A stretch of DNA of 64,000 nt from an uncultured Formosa sp. (GTDB taxonomy: Bacteria; Bacteroidota; Bacteroidia; Flavobacteriales; Flavobacteriaceae), in contig NZ_CANMTH010000002.1 in NCBI RefSeq assembly GCF_947500765.1, forward strand, positions 310,001-374,000, given 5' to 3'. The first letter of the stretch is position 1, and every line of letters starts with the position of its first letter. Made by a program: the position numbers and the translations under genes. Positions 29,973 through 38,813 of this stretch are shown piece after piece. The notes under the pieces were generated by a model that did no database searches, was not told where the DNA came from, and was given only the letters and a program-made list of their open reading frames with translations.

Positions 29973-30063
29973 TAGAAAAGTTACGCAATATAATTAAGCA
30001 GATATTGCTATATATATAAAAATAAAGACAAAAGTTAAGATTAAACCCAGTAAAAAAGAATTT

Positions 30064-32058
30064 ATGAGCAGCAACAAAGAATTCGCAAGTATCTCATTTG
30101 ATTTACCAAAGAACCAATCAAATGTAATTAAAGTTATTGGTGTTGGAGGTGGTGGTAGTAATGCTATCAACCACATGTTCCAGCAAGGTATTAAAGGAGT
30201 AGATTTTGTAATCTGTAATACAGATGCACAAGCACTTCAAAATAGTGGTGTTCCAAATAAAATTCAGTTAGGATTAGATCTAACCGAAGGATTGGGAGCG
30301 GGTGCAAATCCTGAAATAGGCGCCCAATCTGCAATAGAAAGTCATGACGATTTAAAGCGCATGTTGGATACCAATACAAAAATGATTTTTATAACTGCCG
30401 GAATGGGTGGTGGTACAGGTACTGGAGCTGCACCAATCATCGCTAAAATGGCAAAAGATTTAGATGTCTTAACTGTTGGTATTGTTACCATGCCTTTCCA
30501 ATTTGAAGGTAAAATGCGTAACGAACAAGCGCAAAAAGGAATTGAAAAATTACGTAATGTAGTCGATTCTTTAATTGTAATTAATAACAATAAACTTCGT
30601 GAGGTTTACGGTAATCTTGGTTTTAAAGCAGGGTTCTCTAAGGCAGATGAAGTGTTAGCCACTGCTGCTCGTGGTATAGCTGAAGTTATTACACATCACT
30701 ACACTCAAAACATAGATTTACGTGATGCCAAAACGGTATTAAGTAATAGTGGTTCTGCTATAATGGGATCTTCGATTTCTTCTGGACAAAACAGAGCGAA
30801 AGATGCTATTATGAAAGCTTTAGATTCTCCGTTATTAAATGATAATAAAATTCAAGGTGCCAAAAATGTATTGTTGCTAATCGTTTCTGGTGCACAAGAA
30901 ATTACTATTGATGAGATTGGAGAAATCAATGATCATATCCAAAGTGAAGCTGGACATGGTGCAAACATTATTATGGGTGTTGGTGAAGACGAATCTTTAG
31001 ACGAATCTATTGCTGTAACTATTATTGCTACAGGTTTTAATTTAGATCAGCAAGACGAGATCTCTAATACCGAAGCTAAAAAAGTTGTTCACTCTTTAGA
31101 AGAAGAACAAAGTTTAGATAAGCAAGAATCTAATAAAGTAGATCGTGAACCTGCTATTATTACACCAAATATTGAATTAAAAATTGAAAAAGCTCCTGAA
31201 GTTGTAAGACATACTTTAGATATAAATGATTTAGAAGATTTTGATGCTCCTATAAAAAAGGAAACACCAAAACCTTCAAATAACATGGATTTAGTGCCAA
31301 CAACTGAAGCTATAAAAAATATTGAAGTTAATCTTGATCAGTTTCCCGACTTAAATATAGATGCAAATGATTTTGTTTTTACAGAAATAAAAAATGATAA
31401 AGTTCAGCCAACAACACCTATAGAAGACGAGGAAAAACAAATTACATTAACTTTCGATATGCCATTACAACATGGTCAGCATACGAATACACCTCAAGAA
31501 GAATCTAAAACGGTTATTAAGCATGCTTTAGAAGATACAGATGCAGTTAAAAATGCTCCAGTAAAAGAATATGTAGAAATAGTAAACGTAACAGAGTCTA
31601 GTAATAAGGGAGAAGTTAGGTATGTACTTGATGATTACGAAGAACAAGACAAGAAAATAGCGGTTAAAAAAGATAGAAATGTTGTTGAAGATGATACCTT
31701 AAATAACTTTAATCAGGATGTTAGTTTTATTAAAAAAGATATGCCTTCAGAACCTGTAAAATCTGTTCCGCGTACTCCTTCAGAACCAATTGATCCGATG
31801 AATACGCCTATTTCTGAAATGCTTAAAGAGCGTGCAGCAGAACGTCGTAGAAAAATGAAAGATTTTAACTATAAATTCAATACTTCAAAAATTGAAGAAA
31901 TAGAGAAAGTTCCTGCTTACAAACGTCAAGGTGTTCACTTAGATGAAACACAACATTCTTCAGAAAATAACATGTCTGGAACAAGTTTAAGTGTAGACGA
32001 TAATAACGATATTCAGTTAAGAAGTAACAACTCGTTTTTACATGATAATGTAGATTAA
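30064..32058 (+). CDS. ftsZ: cell division protein FtsZ, with long C-terminal extension
   Basis: The tubulin-like GTPase that forms the Z ring. The 664-aa protein is almost twice the length of E. coli FtsZ (383). The globular part ends at about residue 335 and has VIGVGGGGSNAINHM, the tubulin signature GMGGGTGTGAAP near residue 118 and a T7-loop NIDLRD near residue 218. The next 280 residues are an acidic, probably disordered linker. The conserved C-terminal peptide is KVPAYKRQGV at residues 615-624, but 40 more residues follow it, ending SFLHDNVD. A 91-bp gap to ftsA may hold a separate promoter. Confidence 0.96.
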   Translation: MSSNKEFASISFDLPKNQSNVIKVIGVGGGGSNAINHMFQQGIKGVDFVICNTDAQALQNSGVPNKIQLGLDLTEGLGAGANPEIGAQSAIESHDDLKRMLDTNTKMIFITAGMGGGTGTGAAPIIAKMAKDLDVLTVGIVTMPFQFEGKMRNEQAQKGIEKLRNVVDSLIVINNNKLREVYGNLGFKAGFSKADEVLATAARGIAEVITHHYTQNIDLRDAKTVLSNSGSAIMGSSISSGQNRAKDAIMKALDSPLLNDNKIQGAKNVLLLIVSGAQEITIDEIGEINDHIQSEAGHGANIIMGVGEDESLDESIAVTIIATGFNLDQQDEISNTEAKKVVHSLEEEQSLDKQESNKVDREPAIITPNIELKIEKAPEVVRHTLDINDLEDFDAPIKKETPKPSNNMDLVPTTEAIKNIEVNLDQFPDLNIDANDFVFTEIKNDKVQPTTPIEDEEKQITLTFDMPLQHGQHTNTPQEESKTVIKHALEDTDAVKNAPVKEYVEIVNVTESSNKGEVRYVLDDYEEQDKKIAVKKDRNVVEDDTLNNFNQDVSFIKKDMPSEPVKSVPRTPSEPIDPMNTPISEMLKERAAERRRKMKDFNYKFNTSKIEEIEKVPAYKRQGVHLDETQHSSENNMSGTSLSVDDNNDIQLRSNNSFLHDNVD

Positions 32059-32090
32059 TTTAATAGAAAAAATAAGCCACAATTTAGTTT

Positions 32091-32122
32091 AAACCCAAAA
32101 ACTCTAAGAGCTTTTTGGGTTT
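32091..32122 (+). terminator. intrinsic terminator closing the dcw cluster
   Basis: A stem of AAACCCAAAAA (32091-32101) with TTTTTGGGTTT (32112-32122), extended by CTC/GAG with one bulged base, then a T-rich tail. It lies 33 bases after the ftsZ stop. Confidence 0.8.
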
Positions 32123-32152
32123 TTCTTTTTATCTTAGCAAGAAATTTAAATA

Positions 32153-32602
32153 ATGGGTTTACAACAAGATATCATGACTGCTATGAAGGTGGCTATGAAA
32201 GCAAAAGACCAGACAGCATTATCTGCTTTAAGAGCAGTAAAAGCTGAGTTATTATTAGCACAAACAGAAACTGGTTCTAAAGAAGAAATTACTGAAGAAC
32301 ATGAGATACAAATATTATCTAAACTAGTCAAGCAGCGAAAAGATAGTGCAGCTATTTATACCGAACAAAATCGATCTGATTTAGCCGAGCCAGAATTAGC
32401 TCAAGCAGAAGTTATTAGCCAGTTTTTGCCAGAGCAATTGAGTGAAGAAGCTATAGAAAAAGTGGTTGTATATACAATTTCTAAAGTTGGGGCTGCGGGT
32501 ATGAAAGATATGGGGAAAGTTATGGGTATTGTTAATAAAGAATTAGCAGGAAAAGCCGATGGAAAAACCATTTCAACTTTGGTAAAAAAGAACCTAGTTT
32601 AA
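32153..32602 (+). CDS. GatB/YqeY domain-containing protein
   Basis: A 149-aa cytoplasmic protein made of the YqeY domain, related to the tail of the amidotransferase subunit GatB that contacts tRNA. Typical stretches are MTAMKVAMKAKDQTALSALR at the start, KQRKDSAAIYTEQNRSDLAEPE in the middle and MKDMGKVMGIVNKELAGKADG towards the end. Stand-alone YqeY proteins may act in tRNA-linked metabolism, but the role is not established. It sits between the ftsZ terminator and a tRNA gene, as in many Flavobacteriia. Confidence 0.93.
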   Translation: MGLQQDIMTAMKVAMKAKDQTALSALRAVKAELLLAQTETGSKEEITEEHEIQILSKLVKQRKDSAAIYTEQNRSDLAEPELAQAEVISQFLPEQLSEEAIEKVVVYTISKVGAAGMKDMGKVMGIVNKELAGKADGKTISTLVKKNLV

Positions 32603-32646
32603 GTTTAAATATATTATAAAAGCATTCTTGTTTTTATAGGGATAAT

Positions 32647-32720
32647 GGCTGCGTAGTTCAACTGGATAGAATATCAGATTTCGGCTCTGAGGGTTGGGGG
32701 TTCGAATCCCTTCGTGGTCA
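32647..32720 (+). tRNA. tRNA-Arg (anticodon TCG)
   Basis: A full 74-nt cloverleaf. The acceptor stem is 32647-32653 with 32713-32719 (three G-U pairs), the discriminator is A32720 and no CCA is encoded. The D arm contains AACTGGATA; the anticodon stem is TCAGA/TCTGA with loop TTTCGGC, so the anticodon TCG is at 32681-32683 and reads CGA. The T loop is TTCGAAT at 32701-32707. A terminator follows at 32731. Confidence 0.93.
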
Positions 32721-32730
32721 CATTGTTAAT

Positions 32731-32770
32731 ACCTTAATTATTTGTTATTTCAAATGATTAAGGTTTTTTT
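32731..32770 (+). terminator. intrinsic terminator after tRNA-Arg
   Basis: A 14-bp stem (32731-32744 with 32751-32764, one G-T pair), loop TTATTT and a run of eight T starting at 32764. It begins ten bases after the tRNA end. Confidence 0.85.
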
Positions 32771-32954
32771 TGTTTAGACTTTAATGCATGGGTGTAATTA
32801 AGATAAATATAATTGGGAGTAGTAATTATGCTTCATTCTAAATAAAGTCTATAGTATAAAAAAATTTATAAAAAAGCAGAAATAGTATTCTGTATTTCTT
32901 ATTTTGTAATCTTTATTTAAGTCTTCAAAATTAGCTATTTAAAAGTGTTTGATT

Positions 32955-35105
32955 ATGCGTAAATTTTACTTTACTTTTTTTTTATTTATAGTAGTATCTC
33001 AACTGTTATTGTCTCAAAAAAGGTATGAGTATGTGTCTGCGCCAAAAGATGCAACGCAAAATGTCTATTTTGGTACAGTAGTCAGTGATCCGTATCAATG
33101 GATGGAAAATCCTGAAGATCTTAGATTAAAAGTTTGGTTAGAAGATCAAGAAAAAATTACAAGCAAAATTAAAAGTAAATATTTAAAGACTTTAGATTTA
33201 AAGGATCAACTATATGCAATGTATTATGGTGTTAAGAAAGAACAAATTGAGGAGAATATAATAAAAGACTCTGTAGGTTTAGATAAATATCAGTTTAAAT
33301 ATAAAACACAAAACTCAAGTCGCTTTCCTAATTTATTATATCGTTTGTACGATAAAGGTAATTACCTCACTCTAGTCGATATAAAAAAGCTGATGGGTAA
33401 TTCAGGAGATAATATAGCTGTTGCTAGCTATAGTGTTAATGAAGATTACGATTTAGCAGCAGTATCAATCTCTCGTAACGGAAGTGATTGGCATGAGTTA
33501 CTCTTTTATAATCTAAAAAACGGACAACAATTTCATAATACCTTAAAACATGTAAGAACAGGAACAACAATTGTTTGGGATAAAATGAATTTGTATTATG
33601 ATAGATATGATAAGCCAACAGAAGGTCGGGAATTATTAGATAAAGCTCAAGGACAAAAAATGTATTATCATAAATTTGGAAATGAGCAAGAACAAGATAA
33701 ACTACTATACATAAATACAGCTGGATCTGATGACGGATTTAGTTTTTTTGAGTTGAATGAGAAACTGTATTTTTATAGCACATTTAACCACAAAAACACG
33801 TTATATAAAACATTATCGGTAGCCAATAAAGATTCTACAACATTACATATTAAGAAGTTTCTTGTGTACCCTAATAATTCAAAAGACAAAATATCTATAA
33901 AAGCTGCTTTTGAAAATAAAGTGTTATTGCAAACTAATTGGGGAGCACCTAACGGTCGTGTACTTTTAGCAGATGTTAATGAACCCAATAAACCCATTGA
34001 GATTGTTCCTGAGTATGATGTGCCTTTACGAGATGTTAATAGGTTAGGAAAAGATATGTTTGTTTGTGTTTATAAAAACGGAAATAAAGATTTAGCCTTG
34101 TTTTTTAATTTAGAAGGAAAATTACTTAATAAAATAGATTTCCCTGAAGGAAAGAAAGTAAACTATTTATACGAAACAAATGAAGACGCTAAATACACAA
34201 GTTTTTGTGTGTCATCTTTTTACCATCCCAATCTTTGGTATCAATTAAGTTTAGAAAAACTAACATTCGAACCGATTAGGTCTGTCTCTGTACCTTATGA
34301 GCCAGAATCTTTAGAAACACGATATGTAACTTATAAGTCTAAAGATGGTACAGAAATCCCAATGTATATTACATGCCTTAAAAAAACGAAATTAAATGGA
34401 GAAAACCCTACTATGCTTTATGGTTATGGTGGTTATGGTACAACTGTAGAACCAAATTTTGATGAATCTAAAGTGTTGTGGCTGTTACATGGAGGTGTTC
34501 TTGCTGTACCAAATATTAGAGGAGGCGGTGCTGGAGGATCTGAATGGAGCGAACAGGGACGTCGTTTAAAAAAACAGAATGGGATAGACGATTTTATTGC
34601 AGCAGGAGAATATCTTATCGATCAGAATTATACAAGTAAAGAGCATTTAGGAAGTAACGGTAGATCTCATGGAGGATTACTTGTTAGTGCAGCAGCTATA
34701 CAGAGACCAGATTTGTTTAAAGTAGTTATTGCAGAGGCTGGTCCTTATGATATGTTACGGTTTGGGAAATTTACTGTAGGATCTGCAATAGCTAATATTG
34801 ATGAGTTTGGAGATGTTTCAAATTTAGAAGATTTTAATAATCTTAAATCATACTCACCTATTCATAATATTAAAGCAGGAGAAAAATATCCTAATTTTTT
34901 ATTAATGACAGGAGAAAGTGATGATAGAGTGCCGTCTTTACATTCTTATAAATTTTTAGCGTCACTTCAGGAGAAAGCAAATCCAGAATCACTCTCTATT
35001 ATGTATGTTACTCCTGGTGCAGGTCATGGTGGAGCATTAAGCTTTCAAGATTGGCTAGATGCTACTTTGTATAAGTATGCTTTTTTATATGATTTTTTAA
35101 ATTAA
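32955..35105 (+). CDS. prolyl oligopeptidase-family serine peptidase (S9A)
   Basis: A secreted prolyl endopeptidase of 716 aa. The start is taken at ATG 32955, which opens directly onto a signal peptide (MRKFYFTFFLFIVVSQLLLS); a TTG at 32949 in frame would add two residues. The N-terminal third contains DPYQWMENPEDLRLKVWLE, typical of S9A proteins, then a seven-bladed propeller. The C-terminal hydrolase domain shows GGGAGGSEW, the nucleophile in GRSHGG, the acid in GESDDRVP and the base in GAGHGG. It cleaves peptides after proline. It stands alone and is followed by a 649-bp non-coding region. Confidence 0.92.
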   Translation: MRKFYFTFFLFIVVSQLLLSQKRYEYVSAPKDATQNVYFGTVVSDPYQWMENPEDLRLKVWLEDQEKITSKIKSKYLKTLDLKDQLYAMYYGVKKEQIEENIIKDSVGLDKYQFKYKTQNSSRFPNLLYRLYDKGNYLTLVDIKKLMGNSGDNIAVASYSVNEDYDLAAVSISRNGSDWHELLFYNLKNGQQFHNTLKHVRTGTTIVWDKMNLYYDRYDKPTEGRELLDKAQGQKMYYHKFGNEQEQDKLLYINTAGSDDGFSFFELNEKLYFYSTFNHKNTLYKTLSVANKDSTTLHIKKFLVYPNNSKDKISIKAAFENKVLLQTNWGAPNGRVLLADVNEPNKPIEIVPEYDVPLRDVNRLGKDMFVCVYKNGNKDLALFFNLEGKLLNKIDFPEGKKVNYLYETNEDAKYTSFCVSSFYHPNLWYQLSLEKLTFEPIRSVSVPYEPESLETRYVTYKSKDGTEIPMYITCLKKTKLNGENPTMLYGYGGYGTTVEPNFDESKVLWLLHGGVLAVPNIRGGGAGGSEWSEQGRRLKKQNGIDDFIAAGEYLIDQNYTSKEHLGSNGRSHGGLLVSAAAIQRPDLFKVVIAEAGPYDMLRFGKFTVGSAIANIDEFGDVSNLEDFNNLKSYSPIHNIKAGEKYPNFLLMTGESDDRVPSLHSYKFLASLQEKANPESLSIMYVTPGAGHGGALSFQDWLDATLYKYAFLYDFLN

Positions 35106-35513
35106 AAAGAGTCCATCGTTAATAAACAGAGTAATTTCTTATACTTCAGATAAATTAACGGTTATTTAATACGTTTTATTTCATTTAAAAAATGAATTAG
35201 TTTTCTTCAAATTTACTTTTAGTTAAAAAAATAATTTTTTGACGCTACGAAGTGATTATAATTATTCAATTATCAATTTTTGATTTGTCTTACAAGTTAT
35301 AGTTGAAAAAATACTTAGTTATATATGTCTATTTTATGAAATCACTCTGTTTTGTGAAAAAAAGAAAAATATACAAAAGACTATTATTGTAAGTAAAAAT
35401 TGTTGAAAAATATTTTTTTTGAGCTTCGGCTTTTCTATGAAATATCATTTTTATTCGGTTACTACAAGGTTTTCGTAAAATCCAGTTTTCTATATTTTAT
35501 GTAAAATCCTACA

Positions 35514-35521
35514 TAAATTTG
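35514..35521 (+). promoter_or_regulatory. possible -7 promoter element for susCD
   Basis: TAAATTTG matches TAnnTTTG exactly, but it lies 233 bases before the susC start and has no clear -33 partner. In such AT-rich DNA a chance match is quite possible. Confidence 0.25.
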
Positions 35522-35651
35522 TAGTCCTTAAGATTGTGTTTATGTAAATATTTAAACTGTATTTTGTTAAATTGTGAGTTTTTTGGGGGCAAATTTGTAT
35601 TTCTTACAAAATACCTATGGTTTTAACGTAATAATAACATATATTAGCAAC

Positions 35652-35703
35652 ACCAAATTGGTAAACCAATCTAGATAACCAATCTAGGCCACCAATTTTG
35701 GTT
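35652..35703 (+). repeat. four tandem 13-bp units upstream of susC (putative operator array)
   Basis: Four consecutive 13-base units, at 35652, 35665, 35678 and 35691, each begin with ACCAA; units 2 and 3 share ACCAATCTAG. Units 1 and 4 are themselves palindromic (ACCAAATTGGT; ACCAATTTTGGT), and the junction of units 1 and 2 forms ATTGGT-AA-ACCAAT at 35657-35670. Paired TGGT/ACCA half-sites resemble GntR-type operators, but no such regulator is encoded nearby, so the bound protein is unknown. Confidence 0.6.
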
Positions 35704-35744
35704 AATCATTATTGATTATATAAAGAAGTATTTTTTAACCAAAA
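35696..35744 (+). repeat. 10-bp inverted repeat before the susC start
   Basis: TTTTGGTTAA at 35696-35705 is exactly complementary to TTAACCAAAA at 35735-35744, leaving a 29-base loop. The right arm ends 10 bases before the susC ATG, so the RNA hairpin would cover the ribosome-binding region. The left arm is part of the fourth 13-bp unit. Confidence 0.5.
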
Positions 35745-35754
35745 CAAATTACAA

Positions 35755-38700
35755 ATGAATTTAAAAACTAAACTAACTTTAATGCTAGTATTGATATTCA
35801 ATATATCATTATTTGCACAAGACGGGTATCAATTATCCGGGACAGTAACAGATGAGGGCAACATGCCCATTCCTGGTGTTAATGTACTTGTGGTAGGGAC
35901 CACAACAGGTGCGGCGACAGATTTTAACGGGGACTTCCAATTAGAAGTATCATCTGGCGATGTGCTTCAATTTTCTTATGTAGGTTATATTAAACAATCC
36001 GTAACAATAACAGATCAAAAAACACTTAACATTTCTTTAGTTGAAGATGCTAGTGAATTAGACGAGGTTGTTGTTGTTGGATATGGATCACAAAAAAAGA
36101 GCGACATTACGGGAGCTGTATCTTCAGTTAAATCTGCAGATTTAACAGCGTTTCCTGTTTTAAATGCAGAACAAGCGCTTCAAGGTCGTGCTGCAGGTGT
36201 TGTTGTTCAATCTAATAATGGTGGTGAGCCAGGTGCTCCTATTAGTATTAAGATTAGAGGTAATACATCTATTAATGCAAGTAGTTCTCCTTTAATTGTT
36301 GTTGATGGTTTTGTGGGTGCATCCATGCCTCAAGCAAACGATATTCAATCGATGGAAGTTTTAAAAGACGCTTCAGCAACAGCTATTTACGGGTCTAGAG
36401 GATCTAATGGTGTTGTTTTAGTTACCACTAAGAAAGGTAAGAGTGGTAAATTAGTTGTTGAGCTTAATTCTACTTATGCTATTAACTCTATTTCTAACGA
36501 ATTAGATTTATTAAATGCAGATGAATTTGCAGATTACCAAAATCAAATCAGAACAAATAACGGTGTGTCTTCTGCTTATACTCAAGGAGATTCAGATACA
36601 GATTGGCAAGATTTAATTTACAGATCTGGTAGTACTCAAAATCACCAGCTTTCTTTTTCTGGTGGTACAGAAAAAATTAACTTTTATGCTTCTGCTAACT
36701 ACTTTAATCAAGAAGGTATCTTAATCAATTCAGATTTCGAAAGAGCTACATTTTTAACTAACGTAGATGCGCAAGTAACAGACAAATTAAAATTAGGAAT
36801 GAATCTTTTTGGAAGTAGAGGAACTAAAAATGGTGCCGCTACACAATCTAATGGTTCAGTTTCTGCAGGTGGTGACGACGTTATTACATTAGCAATGCGT
36901 TATGCTCCTGATCAAGGTGTTTATAATGCAGATGGAACTTATAACTATGGTAACACAGTAGGAGATCCAGTAGACAACCCATATGCAGTTGCTAAAGAAA
37001 GAATAGACGAAACTAAAGCAGACGATTTTAGAGCAAACTTTTATGCTAATTACGATATCTTAGAAAACCTTACGTTTAAAACTACATTTGGTTTAAGTAC
37101 AGAAAATTCAACTCGTGGTATTTACTTACCATCTGTGTTAACGCAAACAGCTGGTGGAGATAATGGTAGAGCATCTGTAGAAACAGATAGAGAAACTAGT
37201 GTATTAAGTGAAAACTACTTAACGTATACTAAAGAGATTGGAAAAGGGAACTTAACAGTATTAGCAGGTTATTCTTATCAAAAAACAGTAAATGAAAATT
37301 TCTATACTGAAGCAACAGGATTTATCTCAGATAGTTTTTCTTACTATGGTTTAAGTTCAGCAACAAATGTATTAACTCCAGATTCTTCTATCTCTACAGT
37401 AGAAATTCAATCTCAATTTGGTAGATTAAATTACGATTGGGACGATAAGTATTTAATTACTGCTACAGTAAGACGTGATGGTGCTTCTAACTTTGCTGAA
37501 AACGAAAAATATGCAATCTTCCCTTCAGGAGCTTTAGGTTGGAAATTATCTAACGAAGATTTCTTAAAAGATAGCGAAACAATTTCTAACTTAAAATTAA
37601 GAGCGAGTTATGGTGTAACTGGTAACCCTTCTATTGGAGCTTACGAATCTTTAGCTAGATTTGAAACACTTTACGCTTCAAGTAATGGTGAAACAGTAAG
37701 TGCTATTACTCCAGAACAAGCAGCTAACCCAGATTTAAAATGGGAATCTTCTTACCAAGCTAACTTTGGTGTTGATGTTGCTTTCTTAAATAACAGAATA
37801 TCTTTCTCTGTAGATTATTATAATATAGATACTAAAGATTTAATTTTAACAGATAACACGATTACTGAATACTTAGGGTATACAGGAGATGATATCTTAG
37901 CAAACATTGGTGAAATTAACAACAGAGGTTTTGAATTCGCTATTAACACTAGAAACATTACTAACGATAACTTTAGCTGGTCTACAGATTTCAACATTGC
38001 GTTTAATAAAAACGAAGTTGTAAACTTAGCAAACGGAGCAGATTTATTCTTCGATGCAACACCAAGTTACTGGAGTCATGATAGAAGTTATGTGTTAAGA
38101 GAAGGAGAAGAAGTTGGTTTATTCTGGGGGTATGAGTACGAAGGTGTTTACCAAGGAAATGATTTACCAGAAGGTACAGCAACGTTATCAGGTGGTGTAG
38201 CAGGAGATCCTTTATTTGCAGATTTAGATGGAAGTGGAGATATTACTTCAGCAGATAGAACTACTATTGGTAATCCTAATCCTGATTTTACATTCGGATT
38301 TACAAACAACTTTAGCTACAAAAACTTCGATATGAGTATTTTCTTCCAAGGTTCTCAAGGAGGTGAAATTTTCAACTTAACAGACTCTCAATTAACTAAC
38401 GGAGATGCTAATACAACTAAAAAGTATTACAACAATGCTTGGACATCTACAAACACAGATACTAACGATCCAAGAGTAGGAAACAATAGTAACAGAGAAG
38501 TATCTTCTCGTTTTGTTGAAGACGGAAGTTATATCAGATTAAAAAACATTGCAATTGGCTATAACTTACCTAGCGATGTTATAGAGAAATTCGGTTTAGA
38601 AGCATTAAGATTTTCAGTTAGTGCACAAAACTTATTAACATTTACTAGTTATTCAGGTTTAGACCCTGAAGTAAACTACTACGGTCGTGGAGGAGATAAT

Positions 38701-38790
38701 AATACATCGGCTAACACAGCTCAAGGATTTGACTTTGGAAATTATCCAACAGTAAAATCTGTAAACTTTAGTCTTAACTTGAAATTTTAA
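35755..38790 (+). CDS. SusC-family TonB-dependent outer-membrane transporter
   Basis: A 1011-aa TonB-linked outer-membrane receptor that imports oligomers, probably glycans, with its SusD partner. Residues 1-21 are a signal peptide (ending SLFA-Q). Residues of about 26-100 are a carboxypeptidase-like regulatory domain (SGTVTDEGNMPIPGVNVLV). The TonB box region is SELDEVVVVGYGSQKKSD near residue 100, then the plug domain with LKDASATAIYGSRGSNGVVLV near residue 202, and a 22-strand barrel ending NFSLNLKF. All these are typical of SusC. Followed after 23 bp by susD. Confidence 0.96.
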   Translation: MNLKTKLTLMLVLIFNISLFAQDGYQLSGTVTDEGNMPIPGVNVLVVGTTTGAATDFNGDFQLEVSSGDVLQFSYVGYIKQSVTITDQKTLNISLVEDASELDEVVVVGYGSQKKSDITGAVSSVKSADLTAFPVLNAEQALQGRAAGVVVQSNNGGEPGAPISIKIRGNTSINASSSPLIVVDGFVGASMPQANDIQSMEVLKDASATAIYGSRGSNGVVLVTTKKGKSGKLVVELNSTYAINSISNELDLLNADEFADYQNQIRTNNGVSSAYTQGDSDTDWQDLIYRSGSTQNHQLSFSGGTEKINFYASANYFNQEGILINSDFERATFLTNVDAQVTDKLKLGMNLFGSRGTKNGAATQSNGSVSAGGDDVITLAMRYAPDQGVYNADGTYNYGNTVGDPVDNPYAVAKERIDETKADDFRANFYANYDILENLTFKTTFGLSTENSTRGIYLPSVLTQTAGGDNGRASVETDRETSVLSENYLTYTKEIGKGNLTVLAGYSYQKTVNENFYTEATGFISDSFSYYGLSSATNVLTPDSSISTVEIQSQFGRLNYDWDDKYLITATVRRDGASNFAENEKYAIFPSGALGWKLSNEDFLKDSETISNLKLRASYGVTGNPSIGAYESLARFETLYASSNGETVSAITPEQAANPDLKWESSYQANFGVDVAFLNNRISFSVDYYNIDTKDLILTDNTITEYLGYTGDDILANIGEINNRGFEFAINTRNITNDNFSWSTDFNIAFNKNEVVNLANGADLFFDATPSYWSHDRSYVLREGEEVGLFWGYEYEGVYQGNDLPEGTATLSGGVAGDPLFADLDGSGDITSADRTTIGNPNPDFTFGFTNNFSYKNFDMSIFFQGSQGGEIFNLTDSQLTNGDANTTKKYYNNAWTSTNTDTNDPRVGNNSNREVSSRFVEDGSYIRLKNIAIGYNLPSDVIEKFGLEALRFSVSAQNLLTFTSYSGLDPEVNYYGRGGDNNTSANTAQGFDFGNYPTVKSVNFSLNLKF

Positions 38791-38813
38791 TAAATAATTT
38801 AAAAAGAAACACA

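Larger units (their letters stand above)
35106..35754 (+). other. 649-bp non-coding leader region of susC
   Basis: No ORF worth calling on either strand and no RNA gene that I recognise. The stretch is very AT-rich. It contains one exact -7 element (35514-35521), a CAAATTTG palindrome near 35590, a four-unit 13-bp tandem repeat (35652-35703) and a 10-bp inverted repeat (35696-35744) directly ahead of susC. These suggest that the regulation of susCD is concentrated here. Confidence 0.6.

Noticed and set aside
32647..32720. tRNA-Arg as an integration site for a mobile element
   Set aside because: No integrase, no repeated tRNA 3' end downstream and only a conserved peptidase gene follows.
35106..35651. 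Possible hidden gene or small RNA in the long susC leader
   Set aside because: No frame with a plausible start and composition and no recognised RNA fold; kept only as a regulatory region.
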